From JAEUMD01 sp050250815 (GTDB lineage Bacteria; Pseudomonadota; Alphaproteobacteria; Rhizobiales; Hyphomicrobiaceae): a stretch of 64,000 bases of DNA. Positions 36,587 through 44,800 of the stretch are shown piece by piece (the first letter of the stretch is position 1; each line of letters begins with the position of its first letter). The notes under the pieces are model-generated. The model saw only the letters and a list, made by a program, of their open reading frames with translations. It searched no databases and was not told the origin of the DNA. The position numbers and the translations under genes were made by a program. Location: the NCBI GenBank assembly GCA_050250815.1, contig JBFWNY010000007.1:66109-130108 (forward strand). The letters run 5' to 3'.

Positions 36587-38158
36587 ATGACCGATCGTCT
36601 CGACATCGCCTTCTCCGCACTCGACAAGCGACCCGAGGCTGCGATGGCGCTGCTCGTCGGCAACGGTCCGGAGCTGGGCGCGCAGGGGCGTGATCTGGAC
36701 GAAGCCGCAAGCGGACTGCTGTCCAAGGCCGCCGATGCCGCCGACTTCAAAGGCAAGTTGAAGACGGCGGTCGAACTGCTGGCGGTGCCGGGCCTGACAG
36801 CCAAGCGCGTCGTGCTGGTCGGTGTCGGCAAGGCAGGCGACGCCAAGGACAACGACTGGACGATGCTCGGCGGCTACGTGCTGGGCCAGCTTGCGCAACG
36901 CAAGACCGAGACGGCCAGCGTGCTCGTCGACATCGAGGCCGGCGACGGCACCGGCATCGACGAGATCGCCGCGCACATCGCATTCGGCGCGGCCATGCGC
37001 CACTACACATTCCGCAAGTACGTGACCAAGAAGAGCGACGACGGCAGCGGTTCTGAGGCCACCGAGGGCAAGGACGGTTCAGCACAGCAGAAGAAGTCCG
37101 CCCAGCGCCGTGAGGGAATGCACCGCTTGGTGATCCATTGCGCTCGGCCGGACAAGGCGAAGGCGGCGTTTCAGCGGCTGAAGGCCATCGCCGACGGCGT
37201 GATGCTGGCCCGCGATCTCGTCAACGAGCCCGCCAATGCCCTGGGTCCGGTGGAGTTCGCCGCCGAGGTCGCAAAGCTCGAGAAGGTCGGCGTCGAGGTC
37301 GAGATCCTCGACGACAAGGAGCTGAAGAAGCTTGGCTTCGGTGCGCTGCTGGCTGTGGCGCAGGGCAGCGTGCGGCCGGCGCGAGTCGCCGTCATGTCGT
37401 GGAACGGGGCCAAGTCGAAAAAGGCGGGCAAGCCCGTCTGCTTCGTGGGCAAGGGTGTCGTATTCGACACCGGCGGCATCTCCATCAAGCCCGCGCAAGG
37501 GATGGAGGACATGAAGGGCGACATGGGCGGCGCCGCCTGCGTCACCGGCCTCATGTATGCGCTTGCGGCGCGCAAGGCCGCCGTCAACGCGGTGGGTCTC
37601 ATCGGCATCGTCGAGAACATGCCGTCTGGGACGGCCACGCGGCCAGGCGACATCGTCACGTCGCTGTCGGGCCAGACGGTCGAGGTGCTGAATACGGACG
37701 CCGAAGGGCGCCTCGTGCTGGCCGACGTGATGCATTACGCCATCGACCGCTTCAAGCCGCGCTTCGTCATCGATCTGGCGACACTGACAGGCGCCATCAT
37801 GGTGGCGCTCGGCAAGGAGTACGCCGGCCTCTACAGCAACGACGACGGTCTCGCAGACCAGCTGCGCGAAGCCTCCGCCGCAACCGGCGAGAAGGTCTGG
37901 CGGATGCCGCTCGACAAGGCGTACGACAAGCTCATCGATACGAAGAACGCCGACATGAAGAACATCGGCGGGCGCTGGGCGGGTGCGTGCACCGCGGCGG
38001 CCTTCCTGCAGCGTTTCGTCGGCGATACGCCGTGGGTGCATATCGATCTTGCCGGCACAGCCATGGACTCCGGCCGCAACGACATCAATCAGAGCTGGGG
38101 TTCGGGTTGGGGCGTTCGGTTGCTCGATCGCCTGGTGGCGGATCACTACGAGAAGTGA
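36587..38158 (+). CDS. pepA: Leucyl aminopeptidase PepA
   Basis: A 523-residue M17 metallo-exopeptidase. The catalytic domain carries KGVVFDTGGISIKP (metal Lys and Asp), DMKGDMGGAA and the diagnostic NTDAEGRLVLAD. The N-terminal regulatory domain contains an unusual hydrophilic insert (about residues 147-170, SDDGSGSEATEGKDGSAQQK) that looks like a flexible loop. The C-terminus GSGWGVRLLDRLVADHYE is typical. In E. coli PepA also binds DNA; whether that holds here is unknown. Confidence 0.95.
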   Translation: MTDRLDIAFSALDKRPEAAMALLVGNGPELGAQGRDLDEAASGLLSKAADAADFKGKLKTAVELLAVPGLTAKRVVLVGVGKAGDAKDNDWTMLGGYVLGQLAQRKTETASVLVDIEAGDGTGIDEIAAHIAFGAAMRHYTFRKYVTKKSDDGSGSEATEGKDGSAQQKKSAQRREGMHRLVIHCARPDKAKAAFQRLKAIADGVMLARDLVNEPANALGPVEFAAEVAKLEKVGVEVEILDDKELKKLGFGALLAVAQGSVRPARVAVMSWNGAKSKKAGKPVCFVGKGVVFDTGGISIKPAQGMEDMKGDMGGAACVTGLMYALAARKAAVNAVGLIGIVENMPSGTATRPGDIVTSLSGQTVEVLNTDAEGRLVLADVMHYAIDRFKPRFVIDLATLTGAIMVALGKEYAGLYSNDDGLADQLREASAATGEKVWRMPLDKAYDKLIDTKNADMKNIGGRWAGACTAAAFLQRFVGDTPWVHIDLAGTAMDSGRNDINQSWGSGWGVRLLDRLVADHYEK

Positions 38159-38194
38159 GATGGCTGGGTGGGCGCCGGAACCACTGGCGCCAAG

Positions 38195-38275
38195 GCATGA
38201 CCCTAATTATTTGTTAAACATTATATATCAACAGCAATATTCCATAATATGTATTACGCGAATTGGTTCCGGTGC
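38195..38275. other. AT-rich block between convergent genes
   Basis: In the 165-base spacer after pepA about 80 bases are strikingly AT-rich (TTATTTGTTAAACATTATAT and onward) within otherwise GC-rich DNA. No gene or clear hairpin fits. It may be a transcription end zone or a leftover of an insertion. Confidence 0.4.
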
Positions 38276-38323
38276 GCTGCGTGGCGACGTATCAAAGCGG
38301 TCTTGCTGCCTCGTGGCTGACGT

Positions 38324-39079
38324 CTAAAGCAACCGGTCTTCGGTCCCAACGACGGCCTCGGCGATGATCACTGCATAAACCGCCGCAACGAAGCCGGTCA
38401 GGACGTTGACACTGACGATGACGCCGATTGAATTCGCCCAATCGGTTCCGACCACCGTGCTCAACAACTTGACGATCACACCATCGATATAGAGCTTCAG
38501 TTGGAACAGCAGCTCGCTCGCCTGCTCCAGCGTCGGCCGCGACGGTGTCTCGAACAGGATGGTTCGTCCCAGATCGCTCAGTCCTGGCGTCTTCACGAGC
38601 CCCACGCTGCCCAGAGCGGCGACGCCCAGCGCAAACAGCAGCCCCAGTGGCGGAGCCAAGCGGAAATAGCCCCAGCGGGACGGCCACGCCTCCAGCCGCA
38701 CGGCGAGAAAGCGCAGCAGAGCAGACCCCAAATAGACCGTGGCGGCGAATACGATTGCGATGAGGAACAGCCGGTCCTTGTCGGTGCCGGAGAACGTGAC
38801 GAGCGCTATGAGACCGGCGACACCTGCGCGAATCAGGGCGTTCACGCCCGCGACCAGTGGCACGACCAGCGCGGCGCGCGACGACCGCTTGCCGAAGTAG
38901 AACGGCAGCTCGTGCTCGAGCCGCCGGTACTCCAGCACGAGCCCGAGAGCCAGGGCCAGAGCCGCCGTCAGCGCCGCGAAAGCCTGCGGGTGATGCAGAC
39001 CCAACCAAGCCGCACCAACCACCGCGGCAAATTCCGCGGCCATGATCATGCCATTGACGAGGACACGCACGCCGACCAT
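38324..39079 (-). CDS. Integral membrane protein of unknown function
   Basis: I do not recognise this family. The 251-residue protein has around six hydrophobic segments: two near the N-terminus (MIMAAEFAAVVGAAWLGL, FAALTAALALALGLVL), two in the middle (ALVVPLVAGVNALIRAG, LFLIAIVFAATVYLGSALL), one at LGLLFALGVAALGSVGLV, and one near the C-terminus (IGVIVSVNVLTGFVAAVYAVII). A soluble loop of about 60 residues precedes the last one. ATG 39079 is the most economical start. The bias toward GC at third positions is normal for the genome. It diverges from mazG and converges with pepA. Confidence 0.6.
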   Translation of the reverse strand: MVGVRVLVNGMIMAAEFAAVVGAAWLGLHHPQAFAALTAALALALGLVLEYRRLEHELPFYFGKRSSRAALVVPLVAGVNALIRAGVAGLIALVTFSGTDKDRLFLIAIVFAATVYLGSALLRFLAVRLEAWPSRWGYFRLAPPLGLLFALGVAALGSVGLVKTPGLSDLGRTILFETPSRPTLEQASELLFQLKLYIDGVIVKLLSTVVGTDWANSIGVIVSVNVLTGFVAAVYAVIIAEAVVGTEDRLL

Positions 39080-39143
39080 ACCCCCGGACTGGTGAGAGGG
39101 CCCCTCCCCCACCCCTCGATAACGGAACGGGACGACGGGAACA

Positions 39144-40124
39144 ATGACGGACGAGTCTCAGCGCTCTCCAGCAGGCACGCGGCCCCGCATCGGAGCACTG
39201 GAAAGGCTCCTGGACGTGATGGACGCGCTGCGCACGCCGGTCACCGGCTGCCCGTGGGACCTGGAGCAGACTTTCCAGACCATTGCCCCCTACACGATCG
39301 AGGAGGCCTACGAGGTGGCGGATGCCATCGAGCGCGGTGACATGGCCGATCTTGAGGAGGAGCTGGGGGACCTGCTGCTGCAGGTGGTCTACCACGCGCG
39401 CATGGCCCAGGAGGCGGGCTCCTTCGCCTTTGCCGACGTGGCGGATGCGGTCACGGCCAAGATGATCCGTCGGCACCCGCACGTGTTTGGATCCGAAGAA
39501 GAACGCGCGGCCGGCGCAGCGCCCGGGTTCTGGCAGCGCCTGAAGGCCGAGGAAAAGCGTGAGAAGGCAGCGTTGCGGGCACGGCTGGCGGCCAAGACGC
39601 AGGAGGCCGGCGCTCCGGGACGTGCGGTGCAGTCCGATGATTCCGCGGATGTACCATCCCTGCTCGCTGACGTACCCATGCCCCTGCCCGCGCTCTCCCG
39701 GGCCGTCAAGTTGCAGGACAAAGCTGCCGCCGTCGGCTTCGACTGGCCCTCGATCCGGCCGGTCTTCGACAAGATGCGTGAGGAACTCATCGAACTGGAG
39801 GAAGTGGCTGTCGCCGCCGACCCGCGTGGCGCCGCCGAGGCTCGGTCGCCCTCGCCCGCCGAAATGCGGCGCATCGAGGAGGAACTGGGCGATCTGCTGT
39901 TCGTGATGGCCAACGTCGCCCGCCATCTGAAGCTCGACCCGGAGAAGGCCTTGCGCGGCGCAAATGCCAAGTTCACCCGCCGTTTCAGGCACATCGAGCG
40001 ACGGCTCTCCGGCATGGGCAAGACTCCGGCCGACAGCGATCTCGCCGAGATGGACGGCCTGTGGGACGAAGCACGCGCCGCCGACAAGGTCACGGGCGAA
40101 CCCATCAAGAAAAGCGAGCGATGA
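39144..40124 (+). CDS. mazG: Nucleoside triphosphate pyrophosphohydrolase MazG
   Basis: A 326-residue enzyme that cleaves NTPs to NMP and pyrophosphate. Two MazG domains are visible: an N-terminal one with CPWDLEQTFQTIAPYTIEEAYEVADAIE and the EELGDLLLQVVYHA metal motif (E-E-x-x-D), and a C-terminal one with the second EEELGDLLFVMANVARHLKLDPEKAL. Between them lies a longer, less conserved Ala/Glu-rich linker. The length is somewhat above the E. coli enzyme because of this linker. Confidence 0.95.
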   Translation: MTDESQRSPAGTRPRIGALERLLDVMDALRTPVTGCPWDLEQTFQTIAPYTIEEAYEVADAIERGDMADLEEELGDLLLQVVYHARMAQEAGSFAFADVADAVTAKMIRRHPHVFGSEEERAAGAAPGFWQRLKAEEKREKAALRARLAAKTQEAGAPGRAVQSDDSADVPSLLADVPMPLPALSRAVKLQDKAAAVGFDWPSIRPVFDKMREELIELEEVAVAADPRGAAEARSPSPAEMRRIEEELGDLLFVMANVARHLKLDPEKALRGANAKFTRRFRHIERRLSGMGKTPADSDLAEMDGLWDEARAADKVTGEPIKKSER

Positions 40125-40172
40125 GTTGCGGATCCCGACGCGGGCCTTGACATGCGATCGCGGCAAACGCCC

Positions 40173-40201
40173 TTGCCACGCCGGACCACTCACCCTATAA
40201 C
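40173..40201 (+). promoter_or_regulatory. Predicted promoter of the rpsF-rpsR operon
   Basis: TTGCCA (40173-40178) and TATAAC (40196-40201) with a 17-base spacer make a good sigma70-type promoter, giving a leader of about 220 bases before rpsF. Confidence 0.55.
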
Positions 40202-40219
40202 CCGCACCGCAACCGTTTC

Positions 40220-40260
40220 GGCTGGAGGCTGAACGGGAGGGTGCGGCTGCGCACCCAGCC
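40220..40260 (+). promoter_or_regulatory. Structured 5' leader of rpsF
   Basis: A perfect seven-pair hairpin (40239-40245 with 40250-40256, loop GCTG) is enclosed by a possible GGCTG/CAGCC pairing (40220-40224 with 40256-40260). rpsF leaders in many bacteria bind the S6:S18 complex for autoregulation; whether this leader does so is inference only. The 306-base gap between mazG and rpsF contains no gene. Confidence 0.35.
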
Positions 40261-40430
40261 AAAGCTGCTGATGCCTTCTGGGTACGGCGGCGGACGGCAG
40301 GGCAGCAGGCGCTTCCAGGGGCTCGCTCCGTCTCCCCGTGTCTCCACTCTGACCAGATCTCGAAGGCCTTTCCGAGGCTTGTCGAGAGGCTTCGCGCCGG
40401 GGCGGACAACACGAACAGAAGGGCCTAAGC

Positions 40431-40970
40431 ATGCCGCTCTACGAGCATGTCTTCCTGGCGCGCCAGGACATTTCCAATCAACAGGTCGAAGCACTGACCA
40501 AAGAGTTCTCGGACATCGTGACCGAGAACGGCGGCAAGATTGCCCGGTCGGAGTACTGGGGTCTCAAGTCGCTCACCTACAAGATCAAGAAGAACCGCAA
40601 GGCCCACTTCACGATGCTCAACATCGATGCGCCGCCGGCCGCCGTGGCCGAGATGGAGCGCCGCATGGGCATCTCGCCCGACGTCATGCGCTTCCTGACC
40701 GTGCGCGTCGAGGCACACGAGACCGAACCTTCGGCGATGATGCGCAAGTCCGACCGCGACGAGCGCGGCGATCGCGGTCCGCGTGGCGACCGTGGTCCGC
40801 GTGGCGATCGCGGCCCACGTGGTGACCGCGGCGACCGCGGGCCGCGCGGTGATCGTGGCGACCGCCCCGACCGCGGGGATCGCGGTGACCGCCCACCGCG
40901 CGGAGATCGCGAAGGCTCCACCTTCCGTGCGCGTCCGCCGCGCGACTCCAACCCCGGCTCGCAGGAGTAA
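40431..40970 (+). CDS. rpsF: 30S ribosomal protein S6 with an RGD-type repeat tail
   Basis: A 179-residue S6. The globular part (residues 1-100; YEHVFLARQDISNQQVEALT, YWGLKSLTYKIKKNRKAHF) is canonical and pairs with S18 in the 30S platform. After about residue 106 there is a tail of roughly 70 residues built from GDRGPR and GDR units, strongly charged and surely disordered. C-terminal extensions on S6 are common in alphaproteobacteria but this one is highly repetitive. The rpsR start follows four bases after the stop. Confidence 0.96.
   Translation: MPLYEHVFLARQDISNQQVEALTKEFSDIVTENGGKIARSEYWGLKSLTYKIKKNRKAHFTMLNIDAPPAAVAEMERRMGISPDVMRFLTVRVEAHETEPSAMMRKSDRDERGDRGPRGDRGPRGDRGPRGDRGDRGPRGDRGDRPDRGDRGDRPPRGDREGSTFRARPPRDSNPGSQE
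40749..40915 (+). repeat. In-frame tandem repeat coding the S6 tail
   Basis: Degenerate 9- and 18-base units encode GDR and GDRGPR over and over. Synonymous third-base changes between copies show the protein pattern is kept rather than simply a recent slippage product. Confidence 0.75.
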
Positions 40971-40973
40971 GCC

Positions 40974-41222
40974 ATGGCCGATATCGCTCAGCTTCCTGCC
41001 CGCAGGCCGTTCCATCGCCGCCGCAAGACCTGCCCGTTCTCCGGCGCCAATGCGCCCAAGATCGACTACAAGGACGTGCGGCTGCTCGGACGCTATATCT
41101 CCGAGCGCGGCAAGATCGTACCGAGCCGCATCACGGCGGTGTCGGCGAAGAAGCAGCGGGAACTTGCACGCGCCATCAAGCGCGCCCGGTTCCTCGGTCT
41201 GCTGCCGTTCGTGGTGAAGTAA
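40974..41222 (+). CDS. rpsR: 30S ribosomal protein S18
   Basis: An 82-residue S18 with the signature RKTCPFSGANAPKIDYKDVRLL and the C-terminal RELARAIKRARFLGLLPFV. It is directly downstream of rpsF, whose product it binds. Confidence 0.97.
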   Translation: MADIAQLPARRPFHRRRKTCPFSGANAPKIDYKDVRLLGRYISERGKIVPSRITAVSAKKQRELARAIKRARFLGLLPFVVK

Positions 41223-41345
41223 GGAAGATCGACCAGAGCTGTGCCGCGCGAGCGCCGCAGCCCCGGTTCAGATCGAGCATGGTTGGGACGGCGCTCCTGG
41301 ACGGGCACCGTCTCTAACCGCGGCAACGCGGGACAGCGAAACAGC

Positions 41346-42350
41346 ATGCGTACCAATCTTCTTATCGGCATCGCCGCCGGGTTAGTCGCGGCCGTGGTCT
41401 TCCTGTCCGCGACCACGGGACCTCTGCCCGTGCGCGTCATCCTGTTCTTGCTGACGCCGCTGTCGCTGTTCCTGGCCGGACTGGGTTGGGGTTGGCTGAC
41501 GTCCATAGCAGGCGGACTGGCCGGCACCCTCGCCGTCGCGCTGACGACGGCGCCTGCCATCGGCCTCGTGTTCGCCGTCTCCAACGCGCTCCCCGTCGCG
41601 GTACTGACCTACCTCGCTGGTCTTGGGCGTCCGGCGTCTGCGCCCGGCCCCGATGTCGATCCTGCAACCGGCACCGAGTGGTATCCGGTCGGCAGGCTGG
41701 TGATCTGGGCGGCTGCCATATCGGGCGCGATGTCCCTCATTGTGATGCTGATGATCGGGGCCGACCTCGACACCCTGCGGGACGCGGTACGAAAGCTCAT
41801 CGACGAGGTCCTGAAGGCGCAGATCGAGGCAATGGCGCAGGGCAAGCCTCTCGATGAGGCGGATCTGGCGCGCCTGACCGACGTCGGCGTCTACCTGCTG
41901 CCGGCGCTGACGGCGCTGTCGTGGATGATGACCATGCTGTTCAACCTCTGGCTCGCGGGGCGCATCACCGCGACATCGGGTCGTTTGCCGAGGCCTTGGC
42001 CGGACATTCCCGCCATGCGATTTCCCCGCGGCACGCCGCTGGCTCTGGCGGCGGCATCCGCCGGCACGTTCCTGCCGGGCTATGCGGCGCTCGGCGCCTC
42101 GGCGCTCTCAGGAGCGCTCTACTTCGCCTACGTGCTCATGGGTCTCGCGGTCATCCACTACGTGACGCGCACCCAGCCGTGGCGGCCCATCGCGCTTTGG
42201 TCCCTCTATGGCGCGCTGCTCATCCTCAACACCGGCATCTCGATCTTTATCGCCCTGCTGGGGCTTGCCGACAGCTTCATGCCGCTGCGGCGCAGCCCGC
42301 CGCCGGGAACGAACCCGCCTCCGGCGCGTCCCCCTGGCCCGATGGGCTGA
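41346..42350 (+). CDS. DUF2232 family membrane protein
   Basis: A 334-residue multi-spanning membrane protein of the DUF2232 family (YybS-like), commonly found between rpsR and rplI in alphaproteobacteria; function unknown. About eight hydrophobic segments are visible, starting with LLIGIAAGLVAAVVFL and LFLLTPLSLFLAGLGWGWL. A cytoplasmic or periplasmic loop around residues 140-190 is helical and charged. The C-terminus is Pro-rich (PPPGTNPPPARPPGP). ATG 41346 is chosen since upstream in-frame codons encode a basic, unconserved stretch. Confidence 0.85.
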   Translation: MRTNLLIGIAAGLVAAVVFLSATTGPLPVRVILFLLTPLSLFLAGLGWGWLTSIAGGLAGTLAVALTTAPAIGLVFAVSNALPVAVLTYLAGLGRPASAPGPDVDPATGTEWYPVGRLVIWAAAISGAMSLIVMLMIGADLDTLRDAVRKLIDEVLKAQIEAMAQGKPLDEADLARLTDVGVYLLPALTALSWMMTMLFNLWLAGRITATSGRLPRPWPDIPAMRFPRGTPLALAAASAGTFLPGYAALGASALSGALYFAYVLMGLAVIHYVTRTQPWRPIALWSLYGALLILNTGISIFIALLGLADSFMPLRRSPPPGTNPPPARPPGPMG

Positions 42351-42413
42351 GGCGCGCGCCTCCACCAATCAACGAACACAACGATCCTAAAGAGCCAAGA
42401 AGGAGTGAACCTC

Positions 42414-42989
42414 ATGCAAGTCATTCTACTTCAGCGCATCGCCAAGCTCGGCCAGATGGGCGATGTCGTGAAGGTGAAGGACGGCTTCGCCCGCAACTAT
42501 CTGCTGCCGCAGAAGAAGGCGCTGCGCGCGACCGACGAGAACCGCAAGCTGTTCGAGTCCCGCCGATCGCAGCTGGAAGCCGACAACCTCGCCCACCGTC
42601 AGGAGGCACAGCAGGTCGCCGAGAAACTCGACGGCCATAGCTTCATCGCCATCCGTCAGGCGGGCGACACCGGCCAGCTCTACGGCTCTGTCTCGACCCG
42701 TGACATCGCCGAGGTGGTCACTGCCGGAGGCTTCACCATCGATCGCAATCAGGTGGTGCTCGAGAAGCCGATCAAGGCGCTGGGCGTGCACGAGGTCGAG
42801 GTCGCGCTGCACCCGGAAGTTTCCGTCAAGGTAAAGCTCAATGTCGCCCGCTCCGAGGACGAGGCCGAACGTCAGGCCCGCGGTGAGGACGTCACAGTCA
42901 TCAAGGACGAAGCGCTCGACATCGAGACGTTCAACCCCGACGAGATGTTCGAGGGCGACGCCCAGGCACGCGAGGCCGACGAGGCCTGA
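42414..42989 (+). CDS. rplI: 50S ribosomal protein L9
   Basis: A 191-residue L9. The N-terminal RNA-binding domain VILLQRIAKLGQMGDVVKVKDGFARNYLLP is followed by the long connecting helix and the C-terminal domain (GQLYGSVSTRDIAEVV, LGVHEVEVALHPEV). An acidic tail of about 40 residues extends beyond the usual end. ATG 42414 is set by AAGGAG at 42400-42405. Confidence 0.96.
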   Translation: MQVILLQRIAKLGQMGDVVKVKDGFARNYLLPQKKALRATDENRKLFESRRSQLEADNLAHRQEAQQVAEKLDGHSFIAIRQAGDTGQLYGSVSTRDIAEVVTAGGFTIDRNQVVLEKPIKALGVHEVEVALHPEVSVKVKLNVARSEDEAERQARGEDVTVIKDEALDIETFNPDEMFEGDAQAREADEA

Positions 42990-43020
42990 GGGCTCGTGCA
43001 AGCGCATCGTCGACACGGCC

Positions 43021-43053
43021 GCGCGCCGCCTCCCCTTCGGGAGCGCGGCGCGC
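43021..43053 (+). terminator. Long GC-rich hairpin after rplI
   Basis: 43021-43029 pairs perfectly with 43045-43053, and inside it 43030-43034 pairs with 43039-43043, with a one-base bulge and a four-base loop. It lacks a proper T-run (only a later GGGGTTT), so it may be an attenuating or protective stem. It lies in the 280-base rplI-dnaB gap, which has no gene. Confidence 0.55.
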
Positions 43054-43235
43054 GAACTTGTCTGGGGTTTCTCCGCTTTGCGCCCCAAAAGGTTGCACAT
43101 GCGGCAAGCATGGTGCCGATTCCCGCTCAGGCAAGCGCCTTCTTGCCGGCTTGTTGATAGCGTGGACACCGCCCGCTGAAGGCCCCGACCCGGCGACTGG
43201 GAGGTTCCGGCGACTCACGCAAAGGGGGTAGCCTG

Positions 43236-43262
43236 CCCGGCAACAAGAGAGATCGAGCCGGG
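43236..43262 (+). promoter_or_regulatory. Hairpin just upstream of the dnaB start
   Basis: CCCGGC (43236-43241) can pair with GCCGGG (43257-43262), ending eight bases before the dnaB ATG. The intervening purine-rich AAGAGAGA could be the ribosome site, so the stem might affect translation. This is a weak, sequence-only observation. Confidence 0.25.
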
Positions 43263-43269
43263 AACCCAG

Positions 43270-44796
43270 ATGAGCGTCACCAACCCCAAGCAGCAAGATG
43301 CCCTCCTGCCCGTCGAGAAGCTGCGGGCGGCTGCCCAGGCCGAGGCACCGCTGACCTTCCGTCAGCCGCCGCACAACATCGAGGCGGAGCAGGCGCTGCT
43401 TGGCGCCATCCTCGTCAATAACGATGCACTCGACCGGGTGGCCGACTTTCTGCGGCCCGAGCACTTCTACGATCCGCTGCACGCCGAGATACTGGACGTT
43501 GCCGCCCAGCTCATCCAAGTCAACAAGCAGGCCAACCCGATCACGCTCAAAACGTTCTTCGAGAACGCCGAGCCGATCGATCAGCATCTCACCGTGCCGC
43601 AATACCTCGGCCGCCTCGCTGCGGCCGCCACCTCGATCATCAACGCCCACGACTACGGCCGCACGATCTATGATCTGGCCATACGGCGCCGCCTGATCGA
43701 CATCGGCACCGACCTCGTCAATACCGCCTACGACAGCCCCGTCGACCAACCGCCGGAAACGCAGATCGGAGACGCTGAATCGCGCCTCTACGAGTTGGCC
43801 GAGTCGGGCAAGTACGGTCAAGGCTTCCAGAACTTCGGCACGGCGCTGACGACGGCGATCAACATGGCCGACAGCGCCTTCAAGCGCGCCGGGCATCTGT
43901 CGGGTCTCGCCACCGGCCTCACCGATCTCGACCGCAAGATGGGCGGCCTGCAGAACTCCGACCTCATCATCCTTGCCGGGCGTCCGTCGATGGGCAAGAC
44001 GGCTCTCGTCACCAACATCGCCTACAACGTCGCCCGGCACTTCCGGCCCGCGGGAGCCAACGGCGCGGACGATCCCGGCGACGGCGCCATCGTCGGCTTC
44101 TTCTCACTGGAAATGTCGGCCGAACAGCTCGCCACGCGTATCCTCTCCGAACAGTCCGAGATCGCGTCCGAGAAGATCCGGCGCGGCATGATCGAGCAGC
44201 CCGAGTTCGACCGTCTGGTCAAGGTCAGCCAGGAAATGGGCAAGATCCCCCTCTACATCGACCAGACGGGCGGCATCACCATCGCCCAGCTCTCCGCCCG
44301 GGCTCGCAAGCTGAAACGTCAGAAGGGGCTCGGATTGCTAATCGTCGACTACCTCCAGCTGCTGGCGGGCTCGTCGAAATCGGCTTCGGCGGGTCGTGTG
44401 CAGGAGATTACGGAGATCACGACGGGCCTCAAGGCGCTGGCCAAGGAGCTCGAAGTGCCCATCATCGCGCTGTCGCAGCTTTCGCGTCAGGTCGAGCAGC
44501 GCGACGACAAGCGTCCACAGCTCTCCGACCTGCGCGAGTCGGGCTCGATCGAGCAGGACGCCGACGTCGTCATGTTCGTGTTTCGCGAGGAGTACTACGT
44601 GGAACGCAAGAAGCCGGCGGAGGGCACCGAGGAGTTCTTCAAGTGGCAGCAGGAGATGGACAGGGTGACCGGGCGCGCCGAGGTGATCATCGGCAAGCAG
44701 CGCCACGGTCCGGTCGGCACCGTCGGCTTGTCCTTCGAGTCGAAGTACACGCGCTTCGGCAACCTCGCGACGGAGTATCAGGTGCCCGACAGGTGA
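43270..44796 (+). CDS. dnaB: Replicative DNA helicase DnaB
   Basis: A 508-residue hexameric helicase that drives the replication fork. The N-terminal primase-interacting domain starts at QPPHNIEAEQALLGAIL. The RecA-like core has GRPSMGKTALV (Walker A), the LLIVDYLQLL Walker B, and SQLSRQVEQRDDKRPQLSDLRESGSIEQDADVVMF. A short Gly/Asp-rich insertion (ANGADDPGDGA) sits in the core, as in many alphaproteobacteria. No intein is present. Confidence 0.97.
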   Translation: MSVTNPKQQDALLPVEKLRAAAQAEAPLTFRQPPHNIEAEQALLGAILVNNDALDRVADFLRPEHFYDPLHAEILDVAAQLIQVNKQANPITLKTFFENAEPIDQHLTVPQYLGRLAAAATSIINAHDYGRTIYDLAIRRRLIDIGTDLVNTAYDSPVDQPPETQIGDAESRLYELAESGKYGQGFQNFGTALTTAINMADSAFKRAGHLSGLATGLTDLDRKMGGLQNSDLIILAGRPSMGKTALVTNIAYNVARHFRPAGANGADDPGDGAIVGFFSLEMSAEQLATRILSEQSEIASEKIRRGMIEQPEFDRLVKVSQEMGKIPLYIDQTGGITIAQLSARARKLKRQKGLGLLIVDYLQLLAGSSKSASAGRVQEITEITTGLKALAKELEVPIIALSQLSRQVEQRDDKRPQLSDLRESGSIEQDADVVMFVFREEYYVERKKPAEGTEEFFKWQQEMDRVTGRAEVIIGKQRHGPVGTVGLSFESKYTRFGNLATEYQVPDR

Positions 44797-44800
44797 GCCC

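Noticed and set aside
38292..40412. 706-residue minus-strand frame opposite mazG
   Set aside because: Shadow frame covering mazG antisense and the out-of-frame membrane gene; no coherent domains.
40749..40915. RGD motifs of S6 as integrin-binding sites
   Set aside because: They are by-products of a charged GDRGPR repeat in a ribosomal protein; a host adhesion role has no support.
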